From Vibrio sp. 99-8-1 (lineage in GTDB: Bacteria > Pseudomonadota > Gammaproteobacteria > Enterobacterales > Vibrionaceae): a stretch of DNA of 64,000 nucleotides. Where the stretch lies: contig NZ_VTXE01000010.1 of NCBI RefSeq assembly GCF_013114595.1, positions 1-64,000 on the forward strand, in the 5' to 3' direction. The notes under the pieces are model-generated. The model was not told the origin of the DNA and did no database searches. It saw only the letters and a program-made list of their open reading frames with translations. This document shows positions 43,250-53,302 of this stretch, in pieces; the stretch's first letter is position 1, and every line of letters starts with the position of its first letter. A program made the translations under genes and the position numbers.

Positions 43250-43645
43250 CTACTTATCGTCAGTTGTTTTACTTAATCGCATATGGCGATTAGATGCATT
43301 GGCTTTAGGCTTTTCGGGCACCGCTTTTTTTTCATGTCGTAAATGACGAATCGCTAGGATCGGATGATTCAATAACATCCTCGGGCCAGCGTATATCATC
43401 ACTTGTTTCATCTGTTCTTTAGGTTCAGGTTTGTAACAATGAATAGGACATTTATTGCAGGTCGGTTTTTCTTGCCCATAAGGACAACGATCCAGTTTTG
43501 TTTCTGCATAAATTAACAGTTCTTCACAGCTGGCACATAAACCACTGTTAACGCCATGATGCTTTTTACAATAAATTTCCATCATTGCAGAGACTGTTTT
43601 AAACTCTGTAGCTAACTCCCCTACCAGAATTTTACTCTGTCGCAT
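43250..43645 (-). CDS. YgbA_NO family protein (nitrous oxide-stimulated promoter family)
   Basis: This 131-residue protein has a Cys-rich core: MMEIYCKKHHG, GLCASCEELLIYA, RCPYGQEKPTCNKCPIHCYK. This is the signature of the YgbA_NO family linked to nitric-oxide responses. The cysteines probably bind metal. The C-terminus is basic. It is first in a two-gene unit with the NYN gene. Confidence 0.85.
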   Translation of the reverse strand: MRQSKILVGELATEFKTVSAMMEIYCKKHHGVNSGLCASCEELLIYAETKLDRCPYGQEKPTCNKCPIHCYKPEPKEQMKQVMIYAGPRMLLNHPILAIRHLRHEKKAVPEKPKANASNRHMRLSKTTDDK

Positions 43646-43866
43646 ACTGTTTCCATCTTACTTCTTGGTGGCAAATCATACCTAACAAGTGCCATTTTAC
43701 TAAGTAATAATTACTTTCCAATTTTTGAGTATAAGAAATAACTTTTTATACCATGCACTATATCCCATCCATGAAAGCAATACCTTGAACTAGATAGTCA
43801 CAAAAATGTAGTATGCACTCCTAATTCTAATAGGCTAATCGCCATATTGTAATAAAGAGTAAAGTC

Positions 43867-45237
43867 ATGCTATCTATTTTTGATATCTATAAAATCGGGG
43901 TAGGCCCATCAAGCTCACATACTAACGGTCCAATGATCGCAGGTTATCAGTTTGGCCAACTCATTTCCGATAAACTCAATAACGTTTGCAAAATTACGAT
44001 TGATCTCTACGGTTCCCTCTCGCTAACGGGGCGCGGACACCATACAGACAAAGCAACGGTAATAGGCTTAATGGGTAACCGCCCTGACGCTATTGATATA
44101 GAGGCAGCGAATGCACTGCATAAAGAGAGCATTCACAATAAAAAGCTGGCCCTATTAGGACAACATACTATTTCTTTTGATGCAGAGACTGACATTGTGT
44201 TCCACAGTGATAATCTTCCTCTGCATGAAAATGGCATGTCTATTTCTGCTTTTGACGAGCAAGGTAACTTGATCGACAAAGAGGTGTATTACTCTATCGG
44301 TGGTGGTTTTATTGCCACAGAGAATGAACTTAAAAACGGCAAAAGCAGTGATGATGTGACTTTAGAGTTCCCATTCAAATCTGCTGAAGAGTTACTTAAG
44401 CAAGCAGAAATCCACGGATATTGCCTAGGCGGATTAATATTACGTAACGAACTCGCTTACCGTTCAGCGGAAGATATCGATGCGAGAGCTGATCAAATCT
44501 GGCAAATAATGTCCAGTTGTATTGAGCGCGGACTCACAACCGAAGGGATCTTAGAAGGTGGACTTAATGTGACCCGTCGTGCCGCTGCTCTATTGAAAAA
44601 GCTGGAAGCCAACAGCGCTTTAGAAAGTGATCCAATGGAAATCATGGACTGGATCAACGTATTCGCCTTTGCTGTCAGCGAAGAGAACGCAGCTGGTGGT
44701 CAAGTTGTCACTTCTCCAACAAACGGCGCGGCTGGTGTTATTCCTGCGGTGTTAATGTATTACCACAAGTTTATCAAACCGCTCGATACCAAACAGATCA
44801 AAGATTTTCTTGCGGTGTCTGGTGCCATCGGCATGCTTTACAAAGTAAATGCGTCAATATCAGGTGCCGAAGTGGGTTGCCAAGGGGAGATAGGTGTGTC
44901 GTCTTCCATGGCTGCTGCCGGATTAACCGCGCTACGTGGTGGCAGTAATGAACAAATCTGTATCGCAGCAGAAATTGCCATGGAACACTCTTTGGGCATG
45001 ACCTGCGATCCTATCGGCGGTTTAGTCCAAGTGCCTTGTATCGAACGTAATGCTATGGGTGCGATGAAAGCGATCAACGCATCACGCATGGCCTTAAAAA
45101 GAACCAGTAAATGCTTAATATCTTTAGATAAAGTTATTGATACCATGTATCAAACTGGTAAGGACATGAATAAGAAGTATCGTGAAACATCACTTGGCGG
45201 CCTAGCGGTTATTCATATCGCACCACCATGTGAGTAA
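43867..45237 (+). CDS. sdaA: L-serine ammonia-lyase (L-serine dehydratase)
   Basis: This 456-residue iron-sulfur enzyme deaminates L-serine to pyruvate and ammonia. Domains are fused in one chain: the N-terminal beta domain with [16 protein letters not shown], and the C-terminal alpha domain with [40 protein letters not shown] and [18 protein letters not shown]. Cysteines in those motifs hold the 4Fe-4S cluster. Length and motifs are typical of single-chain SdaA/SdaB. A strong hairpin follows. Confidence 0.93.
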   Translation: MLSIFDIYKIGVGPSSSHTNGPMIAGYQFGQLISDKLNNVCKITIDLYGSLSLTGRGHHTDKATVIGLMGNRPDAIDIEAANALHKESIHNKKLALLGQHTISFDAETDIVFHSDNLPLHENGMSISAFDEQGNLIDKEVYYSIGGGFIATENELKNGKSSDDVTLEFPFKSAEELLKQAEIHGYCLGGLILRNELAYRSAEDIDARADQIWQIMSSCIERGLTTEGILEGGLNVTRRAAALLKKLEANSALESDPMEIMDWINVFAFAVSEENAAGGQVVTSPTNGAAGVIPAVLMYYHKFIKPLDTKQIKDFLAVSGAIGMLYKVNASISGAEVGCQGEIGVSSSMAAAGLTALRGGSNEQICIAAEIAMEHSLGMTCDPIGGLVQVPCIERNAMGAMKAINASRMALKRTSKCLISLDKVIDTMYQTGKDMNKKYRETSLGGLAVIHIAPPCE

Positions 45238-45245
45238 TAACGACG

Positions 45246-45274
45246 CTAAACCGAGCTATTTTAGCTCGGTTTAG
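45246..45274 (+). terminator. Hairpin after sdaA
   Basis: CTAAACCGAGCTA and TAGCTCGGTTTAG form a perfect 13-bp stem with a TTT loop. No T-run follows, but its strength and position suggest a terminator. Confidence 0.7.
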
Positions 45275-45349
45275 TCAATACAAAATGGACTAAATCTTTG
45301 GCAAAGTCACCTCAATCAGAGTGTTCCAAGTGTCATCATTCGTCTCTCG

Positions 45350-45541
45350 CTATAAATTGACCTCACAGTTTCTTAGCAATTCTATCAATTCATTCTCCGT
45401 TTGTGGCTCTCTTGCCAACTCAACCTCTGGTGACGCACCACCTCTTAAAATGTACGCTTTAGTGCCACAATGGTCATAATGATACCAAAGACCATCTACG
45501 CAAACGTCGGTATAACAACGGGGGTCTTTTTTAAGTTCCAT
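45350..45541 (-). CDS. Hypothetical 63-residue protein
   Basis: This small soluble protein has Cys and Tyr patterns CYTDVCVDGLWYHYDHCGTK and an acidic helical C-terminus. AAGGAGAGCGATAT precedes the ATG, so expression is likely. No family recognised. It lies between two convergent and divergent metabolic genes, with no operon partner. Confidence 0.65.
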   Translation of the reverse strand: MELKKDPRCYTDVCVDGLWYHYDHCGTKAYILRGGASPEVELAREPQTENELIELLRNCEVNL

Positions 45542-45739
45542 ATATCGCTCTCCTTAGGTGTTACTTAAAGGATAGTTGTAATCCATAGTTTTTGTACGGA
45601 TTTGGACTAAAGTCTTAAATCTGTTGACTGTCCGGCTAATTTTTAGACGCTTGCACGGCATTAGTGCAAATACTCTATTGTTCGCTTTTCGAATAATGTA
45701 ATCTATGGGCGGGAAATTTATGTCGTATTGAGAAGAGTA

Positions 45740-47407
45740 ATGAATAGCGAATCCAAACCTTGGTTAAACAGCTTTCCTGATGATGTTCCAGCAGAAATAG
45801 ACGCAGACCAATATCAGAATATTAACGATATGTTCCGTGAGACATTTGCTAAGAACGCAGACAAAGCCGCTTTTGTTAACATGGGCCACTCGTTAACTTA
45901 TAGAGAGTTAGAAGAGAAAAGCACCGCATTTGCGGCCTATTTGCAAGTTACCTTAAAAATGAAAAAAGGCGATCGTATTGCGTTAATGATGCCTAACTTG
46001 CTGCAATACCCCATTACCATTTTAGGTGCACTAAAAGCAGGATTAGTGGTGGTTAACGTGAACCCACTCTATACACCTCGTGAGTTACAGCACCAACTTC
46101 GAGACTCGGGTGCCACTGCCATCGTGGCGGTGACCAACTTTGGTAACAACTTACAAAAGGTGGTATCTCAAACCAGCATCAAACATGTAATTTTGACCCG
46201 AATCGGTGATGAGCTCGCACCGTACAAAAGAACCTTAGTCAACTTCGCGGTAAAATATATTAAGAAGATGGTGCCTAAATACAACCTGCCCGGTGCCATC
46301 TCATTAAAAAGAGCCTTAACTCAAGGCAAAGGCTTGACCTTAGATCCACCGAGCATTTCTAGTAGTGACCTTGCTTACCTTCAATATACAGGGGGAACAA
46401 CGGGACTGGCTAAGGGTGCGATGCTAACCCACAGAAACATTATTGCAAATGTACTCCAAGTTTATGGACATTTTGCGCCAAGAACATCTTTAGAGAACGA
46501 ACATGCGGTAACCCCGCTTCCTCTTTATCACATCTTTGCTAACTCGGTTAGCATGATGCTCATTATGTTTTTTGGTGGTACAAACCTTCTTATTACCAAC
46601 CCGAGAGATCTTGACTCATTTGTAAAAGATCTAAGTAAGTACCCTTTTACCATGATGTTTGGCTTAAACACCTTATTTAACGGCTTAAACAACCATGCAG
46701 GCTTTAAGAATCTTGATTTTAGTAAGGCTAACTTTACCATCGCCGGAGGCATGGCAACGCAAAAGCATGTGGCCGATGAATGGCAAAATATCACTGGCAT
46801 GCCAATCGTTGAAGGGTATGGATTAACAGAGTGTTCACCCGTTGTTGCAGGGGGCGTTCACACTCAACAAAGCTTTGTTCCTTCCATTGGCGTTCCGTTA
46901 CCGAGTACTGATCTGCGCATCGTCGACAGTAATAACAATGAGTTAGACGTTGGTGAGATCGGCGAAATTCAAATTCGCGGCCCTCAAGTCATGAGCGGGT
47001 ACTGGCAACAAGATTCTGAAACCCATGAAGTGATGCACGAAGGGGGTTGGATAAGCTCCGGCGATATTGGCCGAATGGATGCACAGGGCTTCTTCTATAT
47101 AGAAGACCGCAAAAAAGATATGATTTTAGTCTCCGGCTTTAATGTGTTCCCTACCGAAATTGAAGAAGTTGCTACCCTGCACCCCCGAATCATCGAGGCC
47201 GCAGCGGTAGGTATTGCTGATGACGTCGCTGGCGAACGAGTAAAACTTGTTGTGGTGACAAATGGCACAGCAGTAACCGAAGACGATATTAAGAAACATT
47301 GTCGCCAACATTTAACTGGCTATAAGATCCCTAAAGTCGTTGAGTTTAGGGATGAGTTACCAAAAACCAATGTTGGAAAAATATTAAGACGAGAGCTTAG
47401 AGACTAG
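45740..47407 (+). CDS. fadD: Long-chain fatty acid-CoA ligase
   Basis: This 555-residue acyl-adenylate-forming enzyme has the AMP-binding P-loop YTGGTTGLAKGAMLTHRN (about 214-231), the A5 region VEGYGLTECSP, and the core motif GGWISSGDIGRMDAQGFFYI followed by EDRKKDMILVSGFNVFPTEI. KTNVGKILRRELRD near the end carries the catalytic Lys. It activates imported fatty acids for beta-oxidation. Start 45740 has GAAGAG upstream; the frame extends 12 nt further. FadR control is likely but no operator was recognised. Confidence 0.92.
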   Translation: MNSESKPWLNSFPDDVPAEIDADQYQNINDMFRETFAKNADKAAFVNMGHSLTYRELEEKSTAFAAYLQVTLKMKKGDRIALMMPNLLQYPITILGALKAGLVVVNVNPLYTPRELQHQLRDSGATAIVAVTNFGNNLQKVVSQTSIKHVILTRIGDELAPYKRTLVNFAVKYIKKMVPKYNLPGAISLKRALTQGKGLTLDPPSISSSDLAYLQYTGGTTGLAKGAMLTHRNIIANVLQVYGHFAPRTSLENEHAVTPLPLYHIFANSVSMMLIMFFGGTNLLITNPRDLDSFVKDLSKYPFTMMFGLNTLFNGLNNHAGFKNLDFSKANFTIAGGMATQKHVADEWQNITGMPIVEGYGLTECSPVVAGGVHTQQSFVPSIGVPLPSTDLRIVDSNNNELDVGEIGEIQIRGPQVMSGYWQQDSETHEVMHEGGWISSGDIGRMDAQGFFYIEDRKKDMILVSGFNVFPTEIEEVATLHPRIIEAAAVGIADDVAGERVKLVVVTNGTAVTEDDIKKHCRQHLTGYKIPKVVEFRDELPKTNVGKILRRELRD

Positions 47408-47433
47408 TTTTAAGTTAGTAATCTATCCTTGAT

Positions 47434-47472
47434 AAAAAGCGATTAGCTCAGTGGTGGGCTAGTCGCTTTTTT
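47434..47472 (+). terminator. Terminator of fadD
   Basis: AAAAAGCGA pairs with TCGCTTTTTT, with inner TAGC/GCTA pairing. A T-run ends the structure. It also faces the end of the sugar operon. Confidence 0.85.
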
Positions 47473-47491
47473 GATTCCAACGAGTATCTCA

Positions 47492-47923
47492 TCAAAAGCC
47501 CGTTACACCTTTCTTCAAGATAATGTTGCCATATTTTGCTAACTCTCCAGTTAACACAACAGCGGTACATGATTGCGTTCGTTGATAAAATGCAAACCTC
47601 TCTAACCGTGCAATATTGGCAGAGTTTATCCCTTCCGAACTCATTGCTTTGATATATCGTTGTTCTACAGACGGGTCTAAGCTGTCTCCCTCTTCAGGTT
47701 GCATCATGAGTATGGGTTGCTCTACATATTGGTCGAGTTGGAACAGCATAATCACGCCTTCAAGCAGGGTATCAATAGCAACCCCATCGCAACGTATAAC
47801 TTTTTTACCGTAGGTATGTGCGGGAAAATGCGCATCTGCAAAAACAATCTCATCACCATGGCCCATTTCCGCCAACGTTGATAAAAGAGTAGGAGTAATA
47901 GCTGGATGTATACCTTTGAGCAT
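47492..47923 (-). CDS. fucU: RbsD/FucU-family sugar mutarotase
   Basis: This 143-residue protein starts MLKGIHPAITPTLLSTLAEM, then GHGDEIVFADAHFPAH, the FucU signature with catalytic His. It interconverts the anomers of L-fucose or related sugars (such as D-arabinose) for the isomerase. It is last in the sugar operon, 178 bp after the binding-protein gene, and may also have its own promoter there. Confidence 0.88.
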   Translation of the reverse strand: MLKGIHPAITPTLLSTLAEMGHGDEIVFADAHFPAHTYGKKVIRCDGVAIDTLLEGVIMLFQLDQYVEQPILMMQPEEGDSLDPSVEQRYIKAMSSEGINSANIARLERFAFYQRTQSCTAVVLTGELAKYGNIILKKGVTGF

Positions 47924-48053
47924 ATATCATTCCTTTGATTTGATTGACTAAATTTTGCAAAGTTAGAAATACAAAAACCTTCTGAAAATTACCATGAATG
48001 TCTACAGGGCGTTCGCTTCTTTTTTTGCTGCTGTAGCATGAGGGACAAGAGAC

Positions 48054-48085
48054 AGGAAAGAGCCAACCTCGCTAGGCTCTTTCCT
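48054..48085 (-). terminator. Hairpin between the binding-protein and mutarotase genes
   Basis: AGGAAAGAGCC pairs with GGCTCTTTCCT (11 bp, 10-nt loop). No clean T-run is present on the minus strand. It is likely a partial terminator or an mRNA-stabilising hairpin that limits mutarotase expression relative to the binding protein. Confidence 0.55.
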
Positions 48086-48101
48086 GAACTAAATGACTAT
48101 T

Positions 48102-49055
48102 CTACTTACCGAATGGGTAAAGCAGAGTTTGCATGTCTGGGTTGTCGATGTTTTCAGCCGTCACTACTTTAACCGGGATATCGATAACGCTTGTTACTTT
48201 CTTCCCTTCTAGTACATTGTAGAGTGTCTTCAAACCTTGGTAGCCAATTTGATAAGCATCTTGTACTACAAAGCCTTGAATAGTGCCGGCTTTAAGGAAC
48301 GCGATAATACCTTCGGTACTATCAAAACCCATCACCTTAACTTTACCTGCAATACCTAAGCTATCGATTGCGTTAGCAACACCAAGAGTAGAGCCCTCGT
48401 TAGTAGCATAAACCGCTGAAATATCTGGGTTTGCGCGTACCATATCGATGGTTTTATCCATCGCTTTTTGTGGATCACCATCGCTATATTGAACTTCTAG
48501 TACCTTGATATTGGGATAGTGTTTCGCCATTGCATCGATAAAGCCATTAGAACGCTCCATCGCATTTTGAGTACCTGCAACATGGGCAATGATACCCACC
48601 TTACCTTCTCCACCTAACATTTTACCTAACGTTTTAGCCGCATCAGCACCAGCTTTTACATTGTTTGTTGCAATAAAGCTTTTCGGAATTTCAGAGTTGA
48701 TGCCTGAGTCAAATGTCGCAATTTCAATACCACGAGACTTAGCTTCTTCAACTGGAACTACGAGTGCATTGGAGTCCAAAGCTGCCAATAGTATCGCGTC
48801 TGGCTGTCGAGCCATCATATCTTCCATTAACTGTATTTGTTCAGAAATCTGCGTTTCAGCAGCCGGACCCACAAAACTCGTTTTAACACCTAACTCTTTC
48901 GCGGCGGTGTCAGAACCAAGTTTAACGGTTTGCCAAAACTCATGCTGGTAACCTTTACTTACCACAGGAATATACATTTCATCTTTCGCCTGCGCGGCAC
49001 TCATTCCTATTGTTGCTATAGCGGCAAGTAACGTAAGTTTCATAGATTTCATCAT
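48102..49055 (-). CDS. Sugar ABC transporter periplasmic binding protein (RbsB-like)
   Basis: This 317-residue secreted protein has a signal peptide (AAIATIGMSAAQAKDEM) and the type I periplasmic-binding fold: EQIQLMEDMMARQPDAILLA, VGIIAHVAGTQNAMERSNGF and ISAVYATNEGSTLGVANAI. It captures the sugar for the adjacent permease and ATPase. GGAGAATTA precedes the ATG. The exact ligand is inferred from the linked enzymes and may be D-arabinose or L-fucose-like. Confidence 0.88.
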   Translation of the reverse strand: MMKSMKLTLLAAIATIGMSAAQAKDEMYIPVVSKGYQHEFWQTVKLGSDTAAKELGVKTSFVGPAAETQISEQIQLMEDMMARQPDAILLAALDSNALVVPVEEAKSRGIEIATFDSGINSEIPKSFIATNNVKAGADAAKTLGKMLGGEGKVGIIAHVAGTQNAMERSNGFIDAMAKHYPNIKVLEVQYSDGDPQKAMDKTIDMVRANPDISAVYATNEGSTLGVANAIDSLGIAGKVKVMGFDSTEGIIAFLKAGTIQGFVVQDAYQIGYQGLKTLYNVLEGKKVTSVIDIPVKVVTAENIDNPDMQTLLYPFGK

Positions 49056-49112
49056 TAATTCTCCATTTATATGTAGGGTAGTACTGTTATCAAATCGTCA
49101 ATTTTTCATGTA

Positions 49113-50108
49113 TTACTTAATTTTTTTTCTAAGTGTATCTAGGTAAACCGCCGCGATGACTACTGCTCCCATTGCAACCATTTGCCAAAATTGCGAAACC
49201 TCCATCAGGTTTAATCCGTTTTTTAGTATGCTCATGATGAATGCACCGATAATGGTTCCGCCTATGGTTCCGATTCCACCCATCAAACTTGTTCCACCAA
49301 TAATCACCGCGGCAATCGCTTCAAGTTCATAACCGACACCAGCAGTTGGTTGGCCTGAGTTCAAACGTGCTGTAATGATGACGCCGGCAATACCTGTCAT
49401 AAGCCCACAAAATGCGTAAACAAACATTTTGACTCGATCTACCTTAATACCAGAGAGGTGAGCGGCGTCTTCACTGCTGCCTACCGCGTAGATATAACGT
49501 CCAATGACAGTGCGTTTAAGTATGAATGCGGCGACAAACGCTAATACGCCGAAGTAGATGACTGGATAAGGGATAGCATCAAAGAGTTTGCCCTGCGCCA
49601 GTAATTTAAATGTTGGGTACTCGGTAAAATAGAGCGCACGCCCGTCGGTTAAGACTAAGTTGATACCACGAATAGACATCATTAAACCTAGGGTTGCGAT
49701 AAAAGGTGGAATAGTAATCCGAGTAATTAATGTGCCATTAACAAAACCACACAGTGCGCCAGCTAAAGCACCAACAATAATGCAGATAGGTAAAGGCAAG
49801 CCTGCGGATGCGGCAAGACCAACCGCGACACCAGAAAATGCCATCACAGATCCCACCGACAGATCTATACCTGCGGTAATGATCACGTAGGTCATTCCTA
49901 TCGCAATAATCCCAATGACTGACGTTTGAAGGGCCACCGTCAATAAGTTGTTAACGTTTAAGAAATAAGGTGTGCCTAAGCTAAAGAAGATCATAAGCAA
50001 AACTAGACTGATTAAAGGGGCAAACTTCATTAATAGCCCTTTATTTACCAGCGATTTCTTTGATGACTTATCTTTTGGTTCAGTAGCGGCCGTTACATTG
50101 CTATTCAT
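49113..50108 (-). CDS. Sugar ABC transporter permease (RbsC-like)
   Basis: This 331-residue protein has about eight to ten membrane helices in the BPD_transp_2 family. Characteristic segments are GMTYVIITAGIDLSVGSVMA, ALAGALCGFVNGTLITRITI and AVIIGGTSLMGGIGTIGGTI. It is the channel through which the sugar passes. It sits 4 bp after the ATPase gene and is coupled to it. Confidence 0.9.
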   Translation of the reverse strand: MNSNVTAATEPKDKSSKKSLVNKGLLMKFAPLISLVLLMIFFSLGTPYFLNVNNLLTVALQTSVIGIIAIGMTYVIITAGIDLSVGSVMAFSGVAVGLAASAGLPLPICIIVGALAGALCGFVNGTLITRITIPPFIATLGLMMSIRGINLVLTDGRALYFTEYPTFKLLAQGKLFDAIPYPVIYFGVLAFVAAFILKRTVIGRYIYAVGSSEDAAHLSGIKVDRVKMFVYAFCGLMTGIAGVIITARLNSGQPTAGVGYELEAIAAVIIGGTSLMGGIGTIGGTIIGAFIMSILKNGLNLMEVSQFWQMVAMGAVVIAAVYLDTLRKKIK

Positions 50109-50112
50109 GTTT

Positions 50113-51612
50113 TTATCCCTCTAAAGTCGCATATTTCATTATGTTTTCTTGGTTGGCATTTTCTGCCAATAACTCACCCGTGATCATTCCGCTTTTCATC
50201 ACCAGTATTCGGTCACACATCCCTAATATTTCCGGCAGCTCAGAAGAGATAACAATGATTGATTTTCCCTCTTTGGTGAGCTTATTTATCAACTCATAAA
50301 TCTCTAATTTGGCACCGACATCAATACCTCGAGTCGGCTCATCAAATATCAGAATTTCGGTATTTTTGCAGATCCATTTAGCGATGATTATTTTCTGCTG
50401 ATTACCGCCACTTAAATTGCCCGCCAGCTGTTCTAAATTTGGAGTTTTAATTCTCAGTTTCTGTTTCAGATCTTTTGATATCTCGTTAGAGCTCTGTTCA
50501 TCGATAATGCCTAAGTTGCTTGAATAATCTTCGAAGCTGCTCATCATGATATTGTCTTGGACTGACATACCGAGTGCTAAGCCGTCTTTCTTTCTGTCTT
50601 CTGTCAAATAGGCGATGCCATGCTTAATGGCGTCATGAACAGAATTGATCTTCAAACAAGTCCCAAACAGCTCTATCTCACCACTGTCGATAGGATCAGC
50701 ACCAAAAATGGCTCGCGCAACTTCAGAGCGCCCCGCTCCCATCAAACCAGAGAAGCCAAGAATCTCTCCTCGCTTAAGTTCGAAGTTCACATCGCGTAAT
50801 ACTCCCTCACGATTTAAATTGCTTACTTTTAGAACCGTTTCGTCACTAGGTTTGTTAGTTCTTACTGGGTAGATGTCTCCTAAATCACGTCCAACCATCA
50901 TGGAAATCAACTCATCGATCTGAACGGTGTGATAATCAACGGTTCCGATAAACATGCCATCTCGCATCACTGTCGCTCTATCAGCGATTTGAGCGAGTTC
51001 CTCTAAACGGTGGGAGATATATACAATCCCCACCCCTTGTGCTTTCAACATGTTAGTGACGTCAAAAAGGCTCTCAATCTCAGACTCTGTTAATGCCGCC
51101 GTAGGTTCATCCATGATCAGAACTTTAGCGTTAACAGAAAGCGCTTTTGCAATCTCGACCATCTGTTGCTGAGCGACCGTCAACTCTTCCACTAATGTGT
51201 CTGGTTTTATATCCAGATTTAATTTATCCAATAGGGACTGAGTGGCGTGCGCCTGAGAACCATCATCGAGTAACCATTTATGTTTTATCGTGTGCTCTCG
51301 GCCTATAAATATATTTTCAGCAACGGACAACTCAGGAAACAGGTTGAACTCTTGATGAATGATGGTTATGCCTTTTTCCTGAGCAGATATTGGGCTCCTT
51401 AAAGTGACTTGTTCACCTTCATAAACGATATGCCCTCCATCAGGAGTATGCACACCTGACAGCACTTTCATCAGGGTTGATTTACCAGCGCCATTTTCAC
51501 CTAACAGGGCATGAACCTCGCCTTTACGTAGGTCAAAATTGACGCTATCCAGCGCTAACACTCCAGGAAAGCGCTTGGTAATCTCATTCATTTGTACGAT
51601 CGTTGTGTTCAT
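50113..51612 (-). CDS. Sugar ABC transporter ATP-binding protein (RbsA-like)
   Basis: This 499-residue protein has two fused ABC domains. The first has Walker A GENGAGKSTLMK, the signature LTVAQQQMVEIAKAL and Walker B VLIMDEPTAAL. The second, as usual in RbsA, has a degenerate Walker A (GLMGAGRSEVARA), the signature LSGGNQQKIIIAKW and ILIFDEPTRGIDVGAK. It powers uptake and lies 14 bp after the isomerase gene. Confidence 0.92.
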   Translation of the reverse strand: MNTTIVQMNEITKRFPGVLALDSVNFDLRKGEVHALLGENGAGKSTLMKVLSGVHTPDGGHIVYEGEQVTLRSPISAQEKGITIIHQEFNLFPELSVAENIFIGREHTIKHKWLLDDGSQAHATQSLLDKLNLDIKPDTLVEELTVAQQQMVEIAKALSVNAKVLIMDEPTAALTESEIESLFDVTNMLKAQGVGIVYISHRLEELAQIADRATVMRDGMFIGTVDYHTVQIDELISMMVGRDLGDIYPVRTNKPSDETVLKVSNLNREGVLRDVNFELKRGEILGFSGLMGAGRSEVARAIFGADPIDSGEIELFGTCLKINSVHDAIKHGIAYLTEDRKKDGLALGMSVQDNIMMSSFEDYSSNLGIIDEQSSNEISKDLKQKLRIKTPNLEQLAGNLSGGNQQKIIIAKWICKNTEILIFDEPTRGIDVGAKLEIYELINKLTKEGKSIIVISSELPEILGMCDRILVMKSGMITGELLAENANQENIMKYATLEG

Positions 51613-51626
51613 ACTTCCGTCCGCTG

Positions 51627-53264
51627 TTATTTAGCTAGAAATACTTTCATATTTTGAGTTAACGCTTGTGCGACAAAAGCCGTGACTACGGTTTCTAAGT
51701 AGTCTTCCTCAACATAGGCAACCGTAATATGGTTACTTTGGTGACCAGCCATTAAATCGTTTTTCGATACTCCATCTAAGATGCAGTTCATTAATGGCCA
51801 TTCGCGGGTTGTTGCTTCAAGTCGACGAGTAAATTCAGCTTCAGGCAGCTCAAATGCTGATCCCGTACCTACATGCATAATCACTTGTTCACCTTCATAA
51901 TGAGCTCGCGCCCAAATGAACTTACCCGCTTTACATTGGCCTGCAATCGAGGACCCGCCAAGAGGGAAATACATGGCTGGCTGACGATAACCTTGAGCAG
52001 ATGAAATCCCCCCCTTTAGGTGTTCAAACGGTACCGAACCAGAAATTTCAAAATCCCAATAGAAGGTTCCTTCATACTCACTCCCCCAACGAATATCGTG
52101 AAGGGTCGTTTCTGATGGAAGGCTTAATGAATCTAAAAGTCGATAGAGCATTGTTTGCGGGATACCGGTTCCCATATCTACCTCGTTGATACAAGGAATC
52201 GGTTTACCCTCACGGATAATCTCTCCATTTTCATCCGGGATAGGAAAGCGGGTAGTTGATCCAATAGCACCTTCAGCGAAATCAGATGCTGCGCAGCTAT
52301 CTTTCAAGCCTTGTTGATATTGAACACCAACACTGGTTAGGCCAAATCGCTTAGTAAATCGAGCCATCGCAATCATCATTGCGCACTGTTCAAGCAATTG
52401 CTGACGCGTTAACTCTGTTTCTTGGTCACTGCCATAATGGAATGTCATTCCACGATCTTCATACCACTTTAAGCACTCTTCTCTTAGCTCTGGTGAGACC
52501 AAACTCATTTCATGCAGCAATGCTGACTGAGACAAAGCCTCCATCGGCATACCTATGTCTACAAGGCTCTTTTGTGGAAAGACACCATTCATCATCCCCA
52601 TGCAGAAACTATCGAATAAACCCATAATTTCTTTATTCTTAACAATGTATTCTCCAACCTCACAACCTATTTTTGCAGCTGCTGTGCTCATCATTGGCGA
52701 TTCAAATGTGACTTCATTTAAATACGATGTGTCGTAATTGATTTTTTTCGAAGAGAGCCAGGTTTCCATATTGTTTAAGAAAAACTCATCATCTAAATTT
52801 TCAGACCATAGACGTGAGTAATCTCGACCCAAACTCGTCAAGGTACCCGCCATGCATAGCGCGCCCACTAGCCCCGGCCATTCACCGTCAAAATTGGCCA
52901 GCAACAAAATAGGACCTTTGTGTGAAACTAAAGATGGAGCAAGGTGATGTGAGTATTGCCAAGCCGTCATCACCACCACTATAGGTGCATGTTCGTCAAT
53001 ACCCGCAAGGACATCACAACCTTCTCGTTGGCTGGCAATAAAACCATGACCGTTGTCAGCATTTACCTCGTGACCACGAACAACCTTATAACCGAAGGTT
53101 TCATTCATCACTTGAGTGAATTTATTCTCGAACGCATGCTGTACAGGCCAACATTTATTGTTTGCACTTTCACGAAGATCTCCTGGTGAGACCATCACAA
53201 CAGTCTTGTCACCAACCGGCGCGCCTGTCTGTTTTTTAGGTAATTGTAGGGTTAATGTATCCAC
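51627..53264 (-). CDS. FucI-like sugar isomerase (L-fucose/D-arabinose isomerase family)
   Basis: This 545-residue protein resembles L-fucose isomerase, which converts L-fucose to L-fuculose and also D-arabinose to D-ribulose using Mn2+. It is somewhat shorter than E. coli FucI (591). Recognisable parts include VVMTAWQYSHHLAPSLVSHK, ILLLANFDGEWPGLVGAL, CINEVDMGTGIPQTML and HQSNHITVAY near the C-terminus. It starts at GTG with GGAG upstream. Because a ribulokinase-like gene is adjacent and no fuculose-phosphate aldolase is present, D-arabinose is the favoured substrate. Confidence 0.8.
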   Translation of the reverse strand: MDTLTLQLPKKQTGAPVGDKTVVMVSPGDLRESANNKCWPVQHAFENKFTQVMNETFGYKVVRGHEVNADNGHGFIASQREGCDVLAGIDEHAPIVVVMTAWQYSHHLAPSLVSHKGPILLLANFDGEWPGLVGALCMAGTLTSLGRDYSRLWSENLDDEFFLNNMETWLSSKKINYDTSYLNEVTFESPMMSTAAAKIGCEVGEYIVKNKEIMGLFDSFCMGMMNGVFPQKSLVDIGMPMEALSQSALLHEMSLVSPELREECLKWYEDRGMTFHYGSDQETELTRQQLLEQCAMMIAMARFTKRFGLTSVGVQYQQGLKDSCAASDFAEGAIGSTTRFPIPDENGEIIREGKPIPCINEVDMGTGIPQTMLYRLLDSLSLPSETTLHDIRWGSEYEGTFYWDFEISGSVPFEHLKGGISSAQGYRQPAMYFPLGGSSIAGQCKAGKFIWARAHYEGEQVIMHVGTGSAFELPEAEFTRRLEATTREWPLMNCILDGVSKNDLMAGHQSNHITVAYVEEDYLETVVTAFVAQALTQNMKVFLAK

Positions 53265-53302
53265 TTTAAACTCCGTTAAATTTGATAATAAAATTGGCTT
53301 TG